NCBI GenBank assembly: GCA_019155185.1
Contig: CM032801.1
Coordinates: 18,375,014 to 18,439,013, forward strand
Direction of reading: 5' to 3'
Source: Beaufortia kweichowensis
Lineage: Eukaryota > Chordata > Actinopteri > Cypriniformes > Gastromyzontidae
DNA length: 64,000 bases
The notes below the pieces were generated by a model, which ran no database searches, had not been told where the DNA came from, and worked only from the letters and a program-made list of their open reading frames with translations. A program made the translations under genes and the position numbers. This document shows, piece after piece, positions 1 to 11,223 of this stretch (its first letter is position 1; each line of letters opens with the position of its first letter).

Positions 1-1138
1 CAGTCAAGAACCTAGGTGTGATTCTAGATAAGAACCTGTCTTTCAGTGGTTAATGGTTTCAATTTCCAATGTGTGTCGTACTGCATTCTTCCACCTTCTA
101 AACATTTAAAAAATGTGCCACATGCTGTGTGTTTCAGATGCTGAGAAGCTTATTCACTCATTTATGACCTTAAGAATTGGGTCATTTGGGTCATTACTGG
201 GAGGGTGTTATGCTAATCAAATAAATAAGCTTCAGCTGGTTCAGAATGCAGCTGCTAGAGTCCTTACTAGATCAAAGAAGTATGATCACGTAAGTCACTG
301 TTAAGTTTCGCATACGTTTTAATATATTGTTAATTACCTACAAAGCCCTACATTGTCTAGCACCTTTGTGAATTACTATCAGCATACAATCCATCGCGGA
401 CGTTGCGCTCGTTAATAATTCCAAGAATATCAAAAACATCTAAAGGAGGTAGATCCTAACCCTGCCTAGCCCCAAAACTCTGGAATGACCTTCCCTGCAA
501 TGTCCGTGACTCAGACACACTCGAGCACTTTAAATCTAAACTAAAGACTCACGCATTCACCTAATTCAGCTCTTAGTTAGCCGCAATAGTTTAAATGGAA
601 CCGAGCACACAAACACCAATTTTACTGTATGGCTTTAACATTACATGTGAACGGCCGCTACGCTAATGTTAGTCTGTTTTGTCTCCTTCTCTCTCTCTCT
701 TTGTCCCACTCTCTCCCTCTAACCATTAAGCTGGTTCCTGCTGGCATTATACTGCTCATAACAGTCCCGGTCTGCCTGATGCCCATCCTGGTGATGCTCA
801 ATGGACGACTGCCAAAGACAACCGGTCACTCTCTTGCACCCATAGCTCTGTTAAGCTCTGTTATTAAACTAAATTTACCACTACATATAATTCATTTTTA
901 CTTATTCACTGCTCTTAATTATTAACTATTCTGTGTCCTGTAACTGTAAAGTGAGTTATAGTTGCAATCAATGCCACTATTGTGTCCTCTATTACGGATC
1001 GCATGTGCTACGGATTGCAACTGTAACATGTCACGTCAGGAGTTTTTTTTAATCCTTGACCACTGATCTTTCAATACCTGTAAAGCTGCTTTGGTACAAT
1101 GAACTTTGTGAAAATGCGCTACACAAATAAAATTGAAT
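1..1138 (+). mobile_element. L2/CR1-type LINE, 3' fragment (family A, copy 1)
   Basis: This is the 3' end of a non-LTR retrotransposon: the C-terminal end of the RT ORF plus the 3' UTR. The order of landmarks is the same as in the fuller copy at 15575-17565: the AVKNLGVIL-type stretch, a VSDAEKLIHSFM segment, and a QLVQNAAARVLTRSKKYDH segment at about 236-292. The reading frame is broken several times, so no protein can be made. The 3' UTR ends in a conserved GTAAAGCTGCTTTGG block and an ATTGAATTGAA tail near 1128-1138, which matches the tails of the other two copies. The left end lies outside the window. Confidence 0.85.
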
Positions 1139-1140
1139 TG

Positions 1141-1345
1141 AATATAGGCAGTTGTAGCCTAGTGGTTAGAGAGTTGGACTTGCAACCAGAGAGTTGCTGG
1201 TTCGATTCCCACTACCAGCAGGAAACAACTGAGGTGCCCTTGAGCAAGACACCTCACCCCTAATCGCTCCCAGTGTGCCACTGGTAAAGTTGTAAGTCGC
1301 TTTGGATAAAAGCGTCAGCTAAATGAATAAATGTAAATGTAAATG
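1141..1345 (+). mobile_element. tRNA-derived SINE
   Basis: The head resembles a tRNA gene with internal RNA polymerase III boxes: an A-box-like TAGCCTAGTGGTTAGAG near 1155 and a B-box GGTTCGATTCC near 1199. A tRNA-unrelated body follows (CCCTTGAGCAAGACACC), then a GTAAGTCGCTTTGGATAAA block and a short AAATGT repeat tail (about 1328-1345). It sits directly behind the tail of the L2 copy. It is a SINE and not a working tRNA gene, because the clover-leaf does not close and the body and tail are attached. The exact SINE family name is not certain. Confidence 0.75.
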
Positions 1346-2032
1346 TAAATGAATATTCTTGGTTTCTATGATCCTTCCACTAGTGTTTCCATTCTTCCAG
1401 GGCTAGTTTTATGGCCAGCAGTGAATCCCTTAAGACAGTCATTCCCAAACTGTACTGCAGGTGGTCCGTGGAAAGGCAAAATAAAATAATATTTTACCTT
1501 CATTTTACCAGGAAATTCCCATAAAAAAAAATTTAAAGAATATGTAGGCCTATATTGATATAACATTTGCATTCAATTGTCAAGTTATTGTGCGATTACT
1601 AAAATAGGCCAGTGGTGTTCGGCCGTGACGTTCAAGTTCGGTGTCAAATTAACCTGATTAGGCCCTCGGTCACATGAGTAAATAAATAAATTAAATATGT
1701 GGCAGCCATTGTGTGCAGTAAACTTTCTTTTCACAAGCCTGTTGCACACTGATGTGATGACTAGTTATAGTAGTGCTTGTAAGCCTATTTAGAGGTGCGG
1801 ATTAATTCAGGTAAGTCTGTGTGTAGACATTTTATTATGTGTGTTATGAGGTGGTCCGCAAAATTTTTTGATTACAAATAGTGGTCCACACACACAAAAA
1901 GTTTGAAAAACCCTGCCTTAAGAGATTCTGCTACTTATACCAATGACGAAATAACCACAGTTATTAAATAATATAAGCTAGAGAGCTAGAAAGCATTGCT
2001 ATAATATGACTGTTGTATTGCTATAGGTAGCT
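1346..2032. other. No gene seen
   Basis: Unassigned AT-rich sequence. The phrase GTGGTCC(A/G) recurs at about 1461, 1852 and 1881, which hints at an old dispersed repeat. No convincing coding frame or RNA gene is visible. Confidence 0.4.
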
Positions 2033-2660
2033 GTTACGGGGGTGAGATGAGAGGGAGACGATGAAGACAATGATGAACTTAAATTAATCTTTACTTAACA
2101 AAAACACAGGATTATACAACAATGGTGACAATATCAAAGGTGACTATTTACAACAATGGTGACAAATGGCAAAGTGAATACAATAGAGATAAAGAGAATA
2201 CAAAGAGATAAAGAGGAAAGATGAGGAAGGATGAGGGAGAAGAAGGTCAGAGGGCTCGAGAACGTAGAGACAACAATTAACGAGATCTGACCCTGAGTCT
2301 GTGAAGAGAAACAGTAGCGTCTCGATATTAACATTAAATCCAAAGTAGTTTGTAGATTTGTAAGATTTAATAACAGTACTGATTTAAGGTTACAATAGAA
2401 AATGGTTACAATACAAATGCATGAAATGGTAAATGATAATATAAATAATACCAGTACAATTAACTGTTTCCAATGTGTATAATATATTAGCTGATTGATA
2501 GGGAATAGAAGATAGAGAAAGAGGGAAAATATAAGCGTCACAGAGTCATCAGCTGAGCCACACACGCCCTCTGCATCAGATCCTATCACCACTTTCACTC
2601 GATCACTGTCACCGGACTTTTCGTTTCATAGACTGCATTTCCCATTGTAAGGCACTATCC
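2033..2660 (-). mobile_element. LTR-retrotransposon fragments
   Basis: The left edge TGTTACGGGGGTGAG reads on the minus strand as an LTR end (CACCCCCGTAACA), preceded by a TTTGTTAAGTAAAG-type stretch, as in the Gypsy solo LTR at 41901. At about 2565-2650 a second piece in plus orientation resembles the start of the solo LTR at 34348 (GCATCAGATCC, CACCGGACTTTT, TTCCCATTGTAAGGCAC). No target duplication was found, so these are treated as LTR scraps. Confidence 0.4.
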
Positions 2661-2959
2661 ACTGGTCCAACGACGGCAGCCAATGGCACGGCAGAAGGGT
2701 CTTTGCGTATTACTGTCTTTCCTTTGCATAACATAACAGGGTTAACGTTTTTCATATATAATTAATACCTCTTTGTTTTATCGGACTCCATTTAATAAAA
2801 CGATTCTTAAGGTTGTCCTATGACTATTAACCTTTGGGTAATGTTTTATCATTCTATTCAACTCACTATTATTATTGGACTAGTACACTAAGGTTCTCAT
2901 TGTCGCACAGGGTCCTCGCACCGGTCGGTATGCGGGCCCACGATCACAAACTCGACCGT

Positions 2960-3245
2960 AAAATCAGAGGTTATGACTAAAGCAATTTAACAATGTAGCT
3001 TCCGCTTACTATTATTAAAAGGTACCCATGTAGCCCCATACAATCGCCTATATAACAACTTAGTTCAAGGCTCAGATAATAATCAGAGGTTATGGCCAGC
3101 ACTGTAAGGGATTTGATCTGACCCCATATAGTTATTAATATAACTACATAACAACTTAATCAAAACAGAGACAATGACCAGAGGTTATGACTACCACTAT
3201 GATAGCCCCGTATAGTGAATCCGACTGCATAACAACTTAATTATT
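2960..3245. repeat. Degenerate tandem repeat, about 95-120 bp units
   Basis: Three units share the phrases CAGAGGTTATG (2965, 3084, 3179), a CCC(C/G)(A/G)TA-type block, and ATAACAACTTA (3052, 3149, 3231). Unit spacing is about 119 then 95 bp. It is noncoding and AT-rich. The class is unknown; it could be the inside of an old LTR or of a MITE. Confidence 0.5.
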
Positions 3246-3959
3246 TAAATATGCTTAACCCTGGTCGTAGACTTGCAGTAACACGGATGCATCAGAATCT
3301 ACTAAGCCAATAATTCAGAGTATTTAGAATTAATATAAACATAACAATTTATTAAACAGGTAAACACAAGTAATTGTCTAAATTCAATTCAATACAATAC
3401 AATATAATGGTCAATCAATAACAAACATTCAATAATGTCAGGATGAGAAAACTTAGGAATGTCTACCTGATAATGAAGAATTACACACGGCTATTGTGTG
3501 GGAGATCTGTTTGCAGATTCCCTGATTTTCATGCCACTTTCCCTTAAATACCTAAAAATCCACTAAATGGTGTCTGTTTGTTTATTATAACCATCTGGGC
3601 ACCTCACACTGGGGGTTGTAAGTTTGTGGTGAGAACTCCTCTTTGATTTCTGTGGGAAAATACATTTCATTTACATACAGGAGGTAATTTGTGTGAGAGA
3701 CTTGTGTGGTGTTTACCTCCAGTTTTCTATATCTTAATTGTGGGTTTTCCTGGCTTTAAAGGAATGAGACCTTCTTACCAATCGCACTGAGACCTTTACA
3801 ATGATATTAAATATGAATGGTTATGCTCCTGTTTATCTTATTTGAAAGAGATGATGTTAGGTGTGTTTCTGAGTGTCTTTAGGACAACCTGTAATGAGGG
3901 GGGAGAGAGAGGGACAAGGAGTAAAGAGACAGATGTGAGTAACCGCTGGTGTGGTGTGA
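3246..3959. other. No gene seen
   Basis: AT-rich sequence with short simple stretches (AATACAATACAATATAATGG near 3390). A short open frame beginning near 3842 has no recognisable domain and runs into LTR-like sequence, so it is not called as a gene. Confidence 0.4.
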
Positions 3960-4480
3960 TTCATCTATCTCCACACAGCGGGGTGACTGTTTTGGAAGTG
4001 GATGTAAAGTCTTTGAGAAAGTTTTCAGGTGTTGGTTCACGTAAGAATTTCGTGTGGTCCTCTTTGGGCTCAGTCATTTTGGCACCAGTCTTACACCATC
4101 ATCCATTGCACCTCACTCACTCGCCATCTTTGATTACCGCTGCACCTGTTTCTGAGTACCTGGACTCTATTTAAACCCTGTGTTTCCCATTATCTTTGTC
4201 AGGTCTTGTTTGTTGTTAACATGCTGTTGTCCAGATCGGTGGTCCTGTTTTACCTGTTAATTAAATGAGCTTTTATATTTTAATGCTTGTATCCTTTTGT
4301 TGTTGGTTTGCTGTAAAGCTGCTTTGAAACAGTGCTACATTGTTAAAGCGCTGTACAAATAAACTTGACTTGTTTGATACCTACTTGTGGATGTACTTAC
4401 CTGTGTTTTACATGCTTGTGGAATTACCTTGTACCTGTGGATGCTATTAGTTCCTTTCTCTACTCCAAGTAAACACACCT
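3960..4480 (+). mobile_element. Gypsy-type LTR fragment with LINE tail inserted
   Basis: This piece shares the wording of other LTRs in the window: CATCCATTGCACC, GATTACCGCTGCACCTG, TACCTGGACTCTATTTAAA and a CTTTGTCAGGTCTTG segment. At about 4311-4370 it is interrupted by an L2-type 3' tail (GTAAAGCTGCTTTGAAACAG ... AAATAAACTTGACTTG). LTR-like text then resumes up to a TACTCCAAGTAAACACACC end region. Neither a clean LTR start nor a target duplication is visible, so the element is old and eroded. Confidence 0.45.
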
Positions 4481-5860
4481 ACTCTATTCAGCCATGTAAG
4501 TCTCCTTTTACCCATGACAAAAAGAGAAGAAAGAGAGGAGTCTGGAAGTTTGGCCTAGTAAGCTGAACCTTAGAGCTCAAGTAAAGAAGAAGAGCATGAA
4601 GACAGGGCAAAATCCAAGTGCAGAGCTCAAGGAAAACCAGAGAATATCTATATATAAGGAATATTCTTTCCTTGACCATGTAACGAAACCCAACTACCTT
4701 TAACCCCATTGTACTAGATCAGGCAAAAACATCACTATTAGCACCCCTGTGAGCTTAGGAATGCAAATGGTACTTTTTGGCAAAATAAACGGGGGTTGTG
4801 ACACCTACAACAATACATTATTTGATCTTCATATGTATACACCATTTGTTGAAAACAGACTTACATAAAAGAACAGGACAGGTTTATAATGCATTTCATT
4901 GTTTTGTGTTGATCAAGTTAACAAAAAACTTCTAAACATTCTAGCGTGCTTAACATGATTACTGCACCAAGACCAAATTCAATACACAGCATATTAGTCC
5001 CTTTTGTCTTTCATGTCCTGTCCTTGAGTTTTATAGGCAACTTGCTAATGAGATATACAGTAAATGTCCCTTGCAATGCAATGTTTTTGTTATGGTGTTT
5101 TCATGATACATTATAGTGAATAACCATTGCATTTGTTGTTTGAATTTTTTGCAAAGTGGCCCAGGGCTGACTTGCCACTGTTCTGAAAGAAACCTTTTAG
5201 TGACCAATCAGCACCTTCACAAGTTACTGATATCAGGAACTTCAACTCTCCAGAGAGTCTATTAGCACATTTGTCACTCGTAATGTCGTCACATTAAATG
5301 TGCTGGTAAAGCCACACAATCAAAGGTGTGAAATAAACAGACTGGTGCAATCTGATCATTAAGCATCAAGCCCCTAAGGGCGGAGACCTCTCTTGGATAC
5401 ATGAGTATGCTTCTTCCATATAATTATAATATTTCTTCTGCCACAAAAGTTTATGGCAGACCTTAAAACTGTATACAGATAAGGTATGTAATTTGGCACA
5501 TAGTTAGAGGACTGTCTGAAGTATTACTATAGCAAATTCTACCTACTATAGAGTCTCTACCTCAAACCCTGTAGCGCCACCAATAGTTCAAACCTTCACT
5601 TGTGTTTATGCTTAACTTTTAAACTGCAAGTCCTGGAAACACAATTTGCTCTGAATCTTTGGCTCATGATGAATTGATTACACAATATGAACAAAATGTT
5701 TTTGACCATTTAGAATTCTTTTAAAAACCTCCTTTTCAAACTCTTTCCACAGTTTTCATCTGATTTGCACAAAACCCGGTATGTACCATCTAGAGACACT
5801 AAAAACGCTAAAAAGGCTGTATTTTTGCCAAACTTTCGTGCAATATTTGAGGGGACAACC
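4481..5860. other. No gene seen
   Basis: Intergenic AT-rich sequence. A TAGCGCCACCAATAG phrase near 5572 recurs in altered form at about 6369 (CAGCGCCACCTAC) and 12317 (CAGCACCGCCTATTG), so parts belong to a dispersed repeat. The minus-strand open frame at 4488-4709 has no known domain. Confidence 0.4.
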
Positions 5861-5865
5861 ATTTT

Positions 5866-6334
5866 GTAGTGGTGTCCGAAATCATAGTGAACATTGTTGA
5901 GAGCACTCATTCAATCCCATAATGCAGCACAATAATTGGTATTAGTACACTCAATGACTAGACAATACCTATAATGCACCTGGAGGCACATACTGTTTAC
6001 TGCTGTCATAAAGCGCAAGAGAAGAAGAGGCACGCCCTGACTGAACGCATCATCAGTGGGAGATGGCGTTTGCAGCGGAATCGTATTGTCTGTAAATTGC
6101 TCTGTTTTTTTTCTAATAGTAGAAGCTGTAGAATAAGTAAAGCGAGGAGAAATTGTTCAGTAAATGCTTGTACTGCGTGTAACACTAAAAATATTATTTA
6201 CACAAAATAAAGAAAATATGCATTATTTACACAAAAAAAATATTAAATTCACTTACTCGTTTTCATTCTCTCCTTTAAGTGGACTATATAAGTGGACTAA
6301 TGCAGGGTATGGGGGCTTTTCGGACACAGCCACA
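5866..6334. mobile_element. Possible MITE with GTGTCCGAAA inverted ends
   Basis: TAGTGGTGTCCGAAA at 5867-5881 is matched in inverted form by TTTTCGGACACAGCCAC at 6317-6333. The interior of roughly 430 bp has no lasting open frame and is AT-rich towards the right. The ends and size fit a small nonautonomous DNA transposon, but no clear target duplication was seen, so the superfamily is left open. Confidence 0.4.
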
Positions 6335-6475
6335 GTCTTGACATGAGGATATGTGCATAGTTTAATCACAGCGCCACCTACTTGTCTAGAGCTGTAAAAA
6401 TAGCTATTTTGCTTAGGCTAAAACTTTATTTAAGAAATTGACAGAAATGTTTATAATATATAAAAAATGTACCAT

Positions 6476-7043
6476 TGTCACGGATATCAGTACACCGTCC
6501 TCAGCATTGGGTTCTTCTGTTCCTGTCACCCGTTCACTTTCACCAGACTTCTGAACTCAATATCCCATAATCCATTGCACCGCACCCGCCACCATTTTGT
6601 TATTGTATGCACCTGTACCTGTTAATTTGGACTATTATTTAAACCCTGCCTTTTGCTTTGTTCCTTGTCTGGGATTAATGTTGTGTACGTGTGTTATATA
6701 AGTCTTTACCTCTGTATTCTCTGCATTGGAATCGTTGTCTGTTGGAAAATCTGTGCCTGTACCTGGAAAGTTTACCTGTTGGAATATCTCTGATGTTTGT
6801 CTTCGCTCAGTGAGTTACCTGTTTGGATTTATTGCCTGCATCGCTGGAACCCGTTGGATTTGTATTCTCACTGTGTTTGTACCTGAGTTACTCTGTTGGA
6901 TTTGTTTGTATCTTGATGCTGGGATTCTTTCTGTTTGACACCATTTGCATGCGCTGTCTATTTGACAGCGCTTATTATTCATTCAGTAAACCTGCCTGTT
7001 GAAATTCAACTATCTGACTCTGACTCTTGTATAATCCATAACA
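6476..7043 (+). repeat. 5' LTR of Gypsy element 1
   Basis: 568 bp from TGTCACGGATATCAG to ATAATCCATAACA. It holds the GAACTCAATATCCCATAAT phrase shared by other fish Gypsy LTRs here and a TATTTAAACCCTGCC promoter-like stretch near 6631. The target duplication ACCAT lies just before it. Confidence 0.9.
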
Positions 7044-7095
7044 GAATCCCAGACCAAATACAGTATTTTATCCCAGCACAAGTTTACTCACCGTC

Positions 7096-7928
7096 ATGTT
7101 CCCGCACCCGTCTCCGGAAGGCGTCCCAGCAACCCCGTCAGAAGCCGTCACAGAATTTCTGCACACCTTGTCACAGCACCTAAGCGCTCACCAAGTCAGC
7201 CCCCTTCAGCCTCAGCCGGTAAGCACTGCATCCTCCGGAAGTCCCATGGCCATGCCTAACCGTTTCTCTGGGGCAGCAGAGGATTGTGGTGGTTTTATAT
7301 TGCAATGTCATTTAATGTTCCAAATGCAACCAAACCTCTACCCTTCAAGATCACATTCATGATCAATCTGATGACAGGAGCGGCTTTGCGGTGGGCGCAG
7401 GGCTTTTGGAATGCAGGAGAGCACGAGTCGCTCACCTGCGAAGATTTCATGTCACGGTTAAAGGAGGTATTTGATCATTCTGCCTCTTCTCTCTCTGTAG
7501 CTGATCAATTATGCCGTATTCAGCAGGGAAGATCATCGGTAGCGGAGTACGCTGTGCAGTTTCGGACTATGGCAGAGGGAAGCAGCTGGAATCAACCCGC
7601 TCTGCTAGCCGCATATCGACAAGGGCTTTCTCTGGAAGTTAAACGGCAGATGGTCATCTACGAAGACACTGTTGATCTTGAAAGCTTTATTCAACGATCC
7701 ATTAGGATCTCTCAACGTATCGCCGCATGTCAGCGCCCCGCTTCTGATGCCTTCACCACCGCATTCCCTTGCCCCGCATCTCCGCTGCGCCCAGCTCAGT
7801 CATTTGCGCCTCCGTTAAACCCTCCGGCACCCGAACCTATGCAAGTTGATCAATTCCACATTTCTCGTGAGGAGAGACAGCGATGGATCATCAGCCGCCT
7901 CTGTCTGTATAGTGGAGCAGAGTCGTAA
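7096..7928 (+). pseudogene. gag of Gypsy element 1 (frameshifted)
   Basis: The gag polyprotein would form the particle in which reverse transcription takes place. The first frame starts at 7096 (MFPHPSPEGVPATPSEAVTE) and runs to about 7345. The reading then continues in another frame to 7928 (ITFMINLMTGAALRWAQGFW, then KEVFDHSASS and EYAVQFRTMAE). The intact gag of the second Gypsy element (36299-37231) aligns along the whole length, which places the break at about 7345. The C-terminal CCHC knuckle is spoiled: the second element has LCLYCGEAGHF, while here the frame reads LCLYSGAES and stops. No functional gag can be made. Confidence 0.88.
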
Positions 7929-8010
7929 TACGAAGAAGCCGGTCAGTTCTTACATCCAGTCTGCAGAACTCTCCCATCCAGTTGCATCGGTGCCCGGTCC
8001 GGGAGGATAG

Positions 8011-9302
8011 GTGAAGCACCAGATCCCACCAGAATACCGGGCGTTCCAGGACGTCTTCAGTAAGCAACTTGCCTCACAACTCCCCCCGCATCGGCCATGG
8101 GACTGCGCAATAGAGCTGCTGCCTGGGTCCTCGTTGCCCAAGGGACACATCTATTTACTCTCGATCCCGGAACAACAGGCCATGGGTGAGTACATTGAGG
8201 AAGCACTTAAACAAGGCTTCATACGACCCTCAACTTCCCCTGCTGCCTCCAGTTTTTTCTTTGTTGGTAAGAAGGACGGTGGGCCCTGTATTGATTATCG
8301 TGCTGTAAACCAAGTAACTGTTAAATTCAAATATCCCTTGCCATTGATCCCGCAGCCATCGAGCAACTCCGAGGAGCAACCCTCTTCACGAAACTGGACC
8401 TCCGGAGGGCCTACAATCTCGTCCGCATCAGAGAGGGGGACGAGTGGAAAACGACGTTCATTACTCCGGCGGGGCACTTCGAATACCAGGTTATGCCCTT
8501 CGGGTTGGTCAATGCCCCAGCAGTCTTCCAGAACCTGATGAATGAAATATTCAGAGACATGTCAGATTGGTTTGTTATTATCTATATTGACGACATTTTA
8601 ATCTATTCCAGAAGCCCCGCCGAGCATCAGCATCATGTCCAGTTCGTCCTCCAATGCCTGCGTGAACACCAACTGTACCTCAAGTTGGAGAAGTGCGAAT
8701 TCCACCTATCTGAGGTCCAGTTTCTGGGGTACATCATCAACTCCTCTGGGGTGCGGATGGAGAAGGACAAGGTGGATGCCGTCAGATCCTGGCCTCAGCC
8801 TACCACCATCAAAGGTCTGCAGCGGTTTCTGGGATTTGCTAACTTCTATCGCCGCTTCATCAGTCAGTACAGTTCAAAGTGTGCACCCCTCACTGCTCTT
8901 CTCCGGAATCATCCCACCTGTCTCATGTGGACTCCCGAAGCCGCTGCAGCCTTCGAGCACCTCAAGAATGCCTTCAGCACGGCACCCGTCCTCCGACACC
9001 CGTCCTCTGATCTCCCGTTCGTCGTGGAAGTCGACGCCTCCACCTCCGGGGTCGGTGCCGTGCTGTCTCAGCAGCAGGGGAATCCACCACGACTCCACCC
9101 ATGCGCCTACTTCTCGAAGAAGCTGTCCCCGGCGGAGCAAAATTATGACATCGGCAACCGGGAGCTTCTAGCCATCAAGCTTGCACTCGAGGAATGGAGG
9201 CACTGGCTGGAGGGAGTGAAACATCCGTTCATCGTGCATACAGATCATAAAGATTCTTATGATGTTAGACATGTTAGATCGGTTTGTTATTATCTATATT
9301 GA
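8011..9302 (+). pseudogene. pol of Gypsy element 1: reverse transcriptase and start of RNase H
   Basis: The RT reads in one frame from 8011 (MKHQIPPEYRAFQDVFS, then GFIRPSTSPAASSFFFVGKK) to about 8345, and in a second frame from before 8493 (MPFGLVNAPAVFQNLMNEIF) to 9302. The RT active site YIDD is at about 8584-8595. RNase H starts with VEVDASTSGVGAVLSQQQG and includes NRELLAIKLALEEWRHW. The frame is wrecked at 9255-9302, where an 86-bp copy of the YIDD region is inserted. The segment between the gag knuckle and IPPEYRAF is only about 100 bp, so the aspartic protease normally found there is missing. Confidence 0.9.
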
Positions 9303-11013
9303 CGACATTTTAATCTATTCCAGAAGCCCCGCCGAGCATCAGCATCATGTCCATCATGTCCTCTACTTAAAAGATGCTAAGAGACTGAATCCTCGCCAAG
9401 CCCGCTGGGCTCTGTTTTTTACACGTTTATATTTTACTGTAATATATCGCCCAGGAACCAAGAATTGCAAAGCTGATGCTCTGTCAAGGTTGCACACCCC
9501 TGACTCAGATCAGTCTCCGCCAGAGCCAATCCTCCCTCCAGCCGTAGTGATCTCTCCAATCCAATGGCAGCTCGACGAGCGCATCCGTAAAAGCCTGAAG
9601 GAACATCCTGCTCCGCCGGGAGGTCCTGAAGGGAGACACTTCGTGTCAGAAGACCTACGACTCTCCCTGATGGACTCAGTCCATTCGATTCCGGGATCGG
9701 GACACCCAGGTCAGCAGCGAACCCTCTCGCTGATCTCCCCCCGGTACTGGTGGCCCGGGATGAAGCAGGATATCTCCCGATTTGTAAACAGCTGCTCAGT
9801 CTGCGCCACATCAAAAGTTCCCCGTCGACTACCCCAGGGCAAATTACTACCTCTACCAGTTCCACAACGCCCCTGGTCTCACATAGCAGTAGATTTCATG
9901 TCCGATCTCCCTGCCTCAGATGGTCACACATGTATCCTGGTGGTAGTCGACCGCTTTTCCAAAGCCTGCAAACTGGTTCCCCTGTCAGCTTTACCCACAG
10001 CCCTTGTCACTGCCGAATCCCTATTCCAGCATGTCTTCCGTCACTATGGTATTCCGGAGGACATCGTCTCAGACCGTGGCCCCCAGTTCATCTCGCATGT
10101 CTGGAAAGAGTTCTTCAAGCTCCTGGGGGTCACGGTAAGCCTCACCTCCGGATACCACCCCCAAGCCAACGGCCAGACTGAGAGAAAGATCCAGGAAATC
10201 GGGAGATACCTGCGATCTTACTGCAGTCACCATCAGAACAGTTGGCACCGATTCCTTCCATGGGCAGAATACGCCCAAAACTCCCTCCGTCAAGATTCCA
10301 CTAAACTCACTCCGTTCCAGTGTATCTTAAGTTACCAACCACCACTGTTCCCATGGAATGGAGAACCATCCTCGGTGTCAGCTGATGGCCACTGGTTCCG
10401 GACTAGCGAGAGGGTCTGGAACACCGCCCATGTTCATCTCCAAGCGGCAATGCACAGACAGAAGTCACAAGCCGACCAGCACAGAGCCCCAACTCCCACA
10501 TTTCAACCTGGCCAGCTGGTGTGGCTATCCACCAGGGACATTCGTCTGCGCCTGCCGTCCAAGAAACTCAGCCCCAAGTTCATCGGCCCTTTTCCAATTC
10601 AAAGACAAATCAATGCAGTGACTTACTGGCTGTAACTTCCCTCATCATACCGTCTGGCACCTTCCTTTCATGTTTCACTGTTAAAACCCTTTGTTAACCC
10701 TGTCTTGTCTTCCCCCACAGAATCCGATGCCGAGGGCTCACCACCATCCACCCCTCCGCCTCCTCCTCCACCGCCTGTAGATGCTGATGGTGATATCTAC
10801 CGGGTCCGCAAAATCCTGCAGTCTCGTCGGCTGGCCGGGCGTCTCCAGTACCTCGTGGACTGGGAGGGTTACGGCCCTGAGGAGAGATGCTGGACTCCTC
10901 GGTCGGACATCCTTGACCCATCTCTGCTAGAGGAGTTTCACCGTCTCCACCCTGATCAGCCTGCACCCAGACCTGTTAATTTGGACACTGGGATTAGTAC
11001 GCGTGTTACGTAA
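9259..11013 (+). pseudogene. pol of Gypsy element 1: RNase H end, integrase and chromodomain
   Basis: The frame opens inside the duplicated YIDD segment (9267-9352), then resumes the RNase H end (LYLKDAKRLNPRQARWALFF, then GTKNCKADALSRL). Integrase follows: a zinc-binding SGHPGQQRTL ... CSVCATSK domain near 9700-9815, and a catalytic core with VDFMSDLP, VSDRGPQFISHVW and YHPQANGQTERKIQE carrying the D, D and E residues. An in-frame TAA stop at 10633-10635 separates this from a chromodomain in the same frame (YRVRKILQSRRLAGRLQYLV, DWEGYGPEERCW) ending at 11013. Chromodomains in this branch are thought to guide integration to marked chromatin. Confidence 0.9.
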
Positions 11014-11223
11014 GTCTTTGTCCTTGTATTCTCTGCATTGGAATCGTTGTCTGTTGGAAAATCTGTGCCTGTACCTGGAAAGTTTAACTGTTGGAATATC
11101 TCAGATGTTATTTGCCTGTACCTGGAAAGTTTACCTGTTGGAATATCTCTGATGTTTGTCTTGGCTCAGTGGAGCGGACCTGTTGGATTTGTTTGTATCT
11201 TGGGATTCTTTCTGTGACACCAC
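10973..11223 (+). repeat. Partial extra LTR copy inside Gypsy element 1
   Basis: Right behind the chromodomain the sequence turns into LTR text: CCTGTTAATTTGGAC, TCTCTGCATTGGAATCGTTG, GTGCCTGTACCTGGAAAGTT, and an internal duplication of the CCTGGAAAGTTTA(A/C)CTGTTGG unit. It stops at GATTCTTTCTGTGACACCAC, just before the true 3' LTR at 11224. It lacks the LTR start and end, so it is a truncated tandem LTR. Confidence 0.75.

Noticed and set aside
1150..1215. tRNA gene
   Set aside because: A- and B-box motifs are present, but they are followed by a SINE body and tail, and the stems do not pair as in a working tRNA.
8874..9140. Minus-strand ORFs inside Gypsy element 1 (also 9434-9865, 10069-10293, 10694-10966)
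   Set aside because: They are antisense shadows of the pol frame, with no domain of their own.
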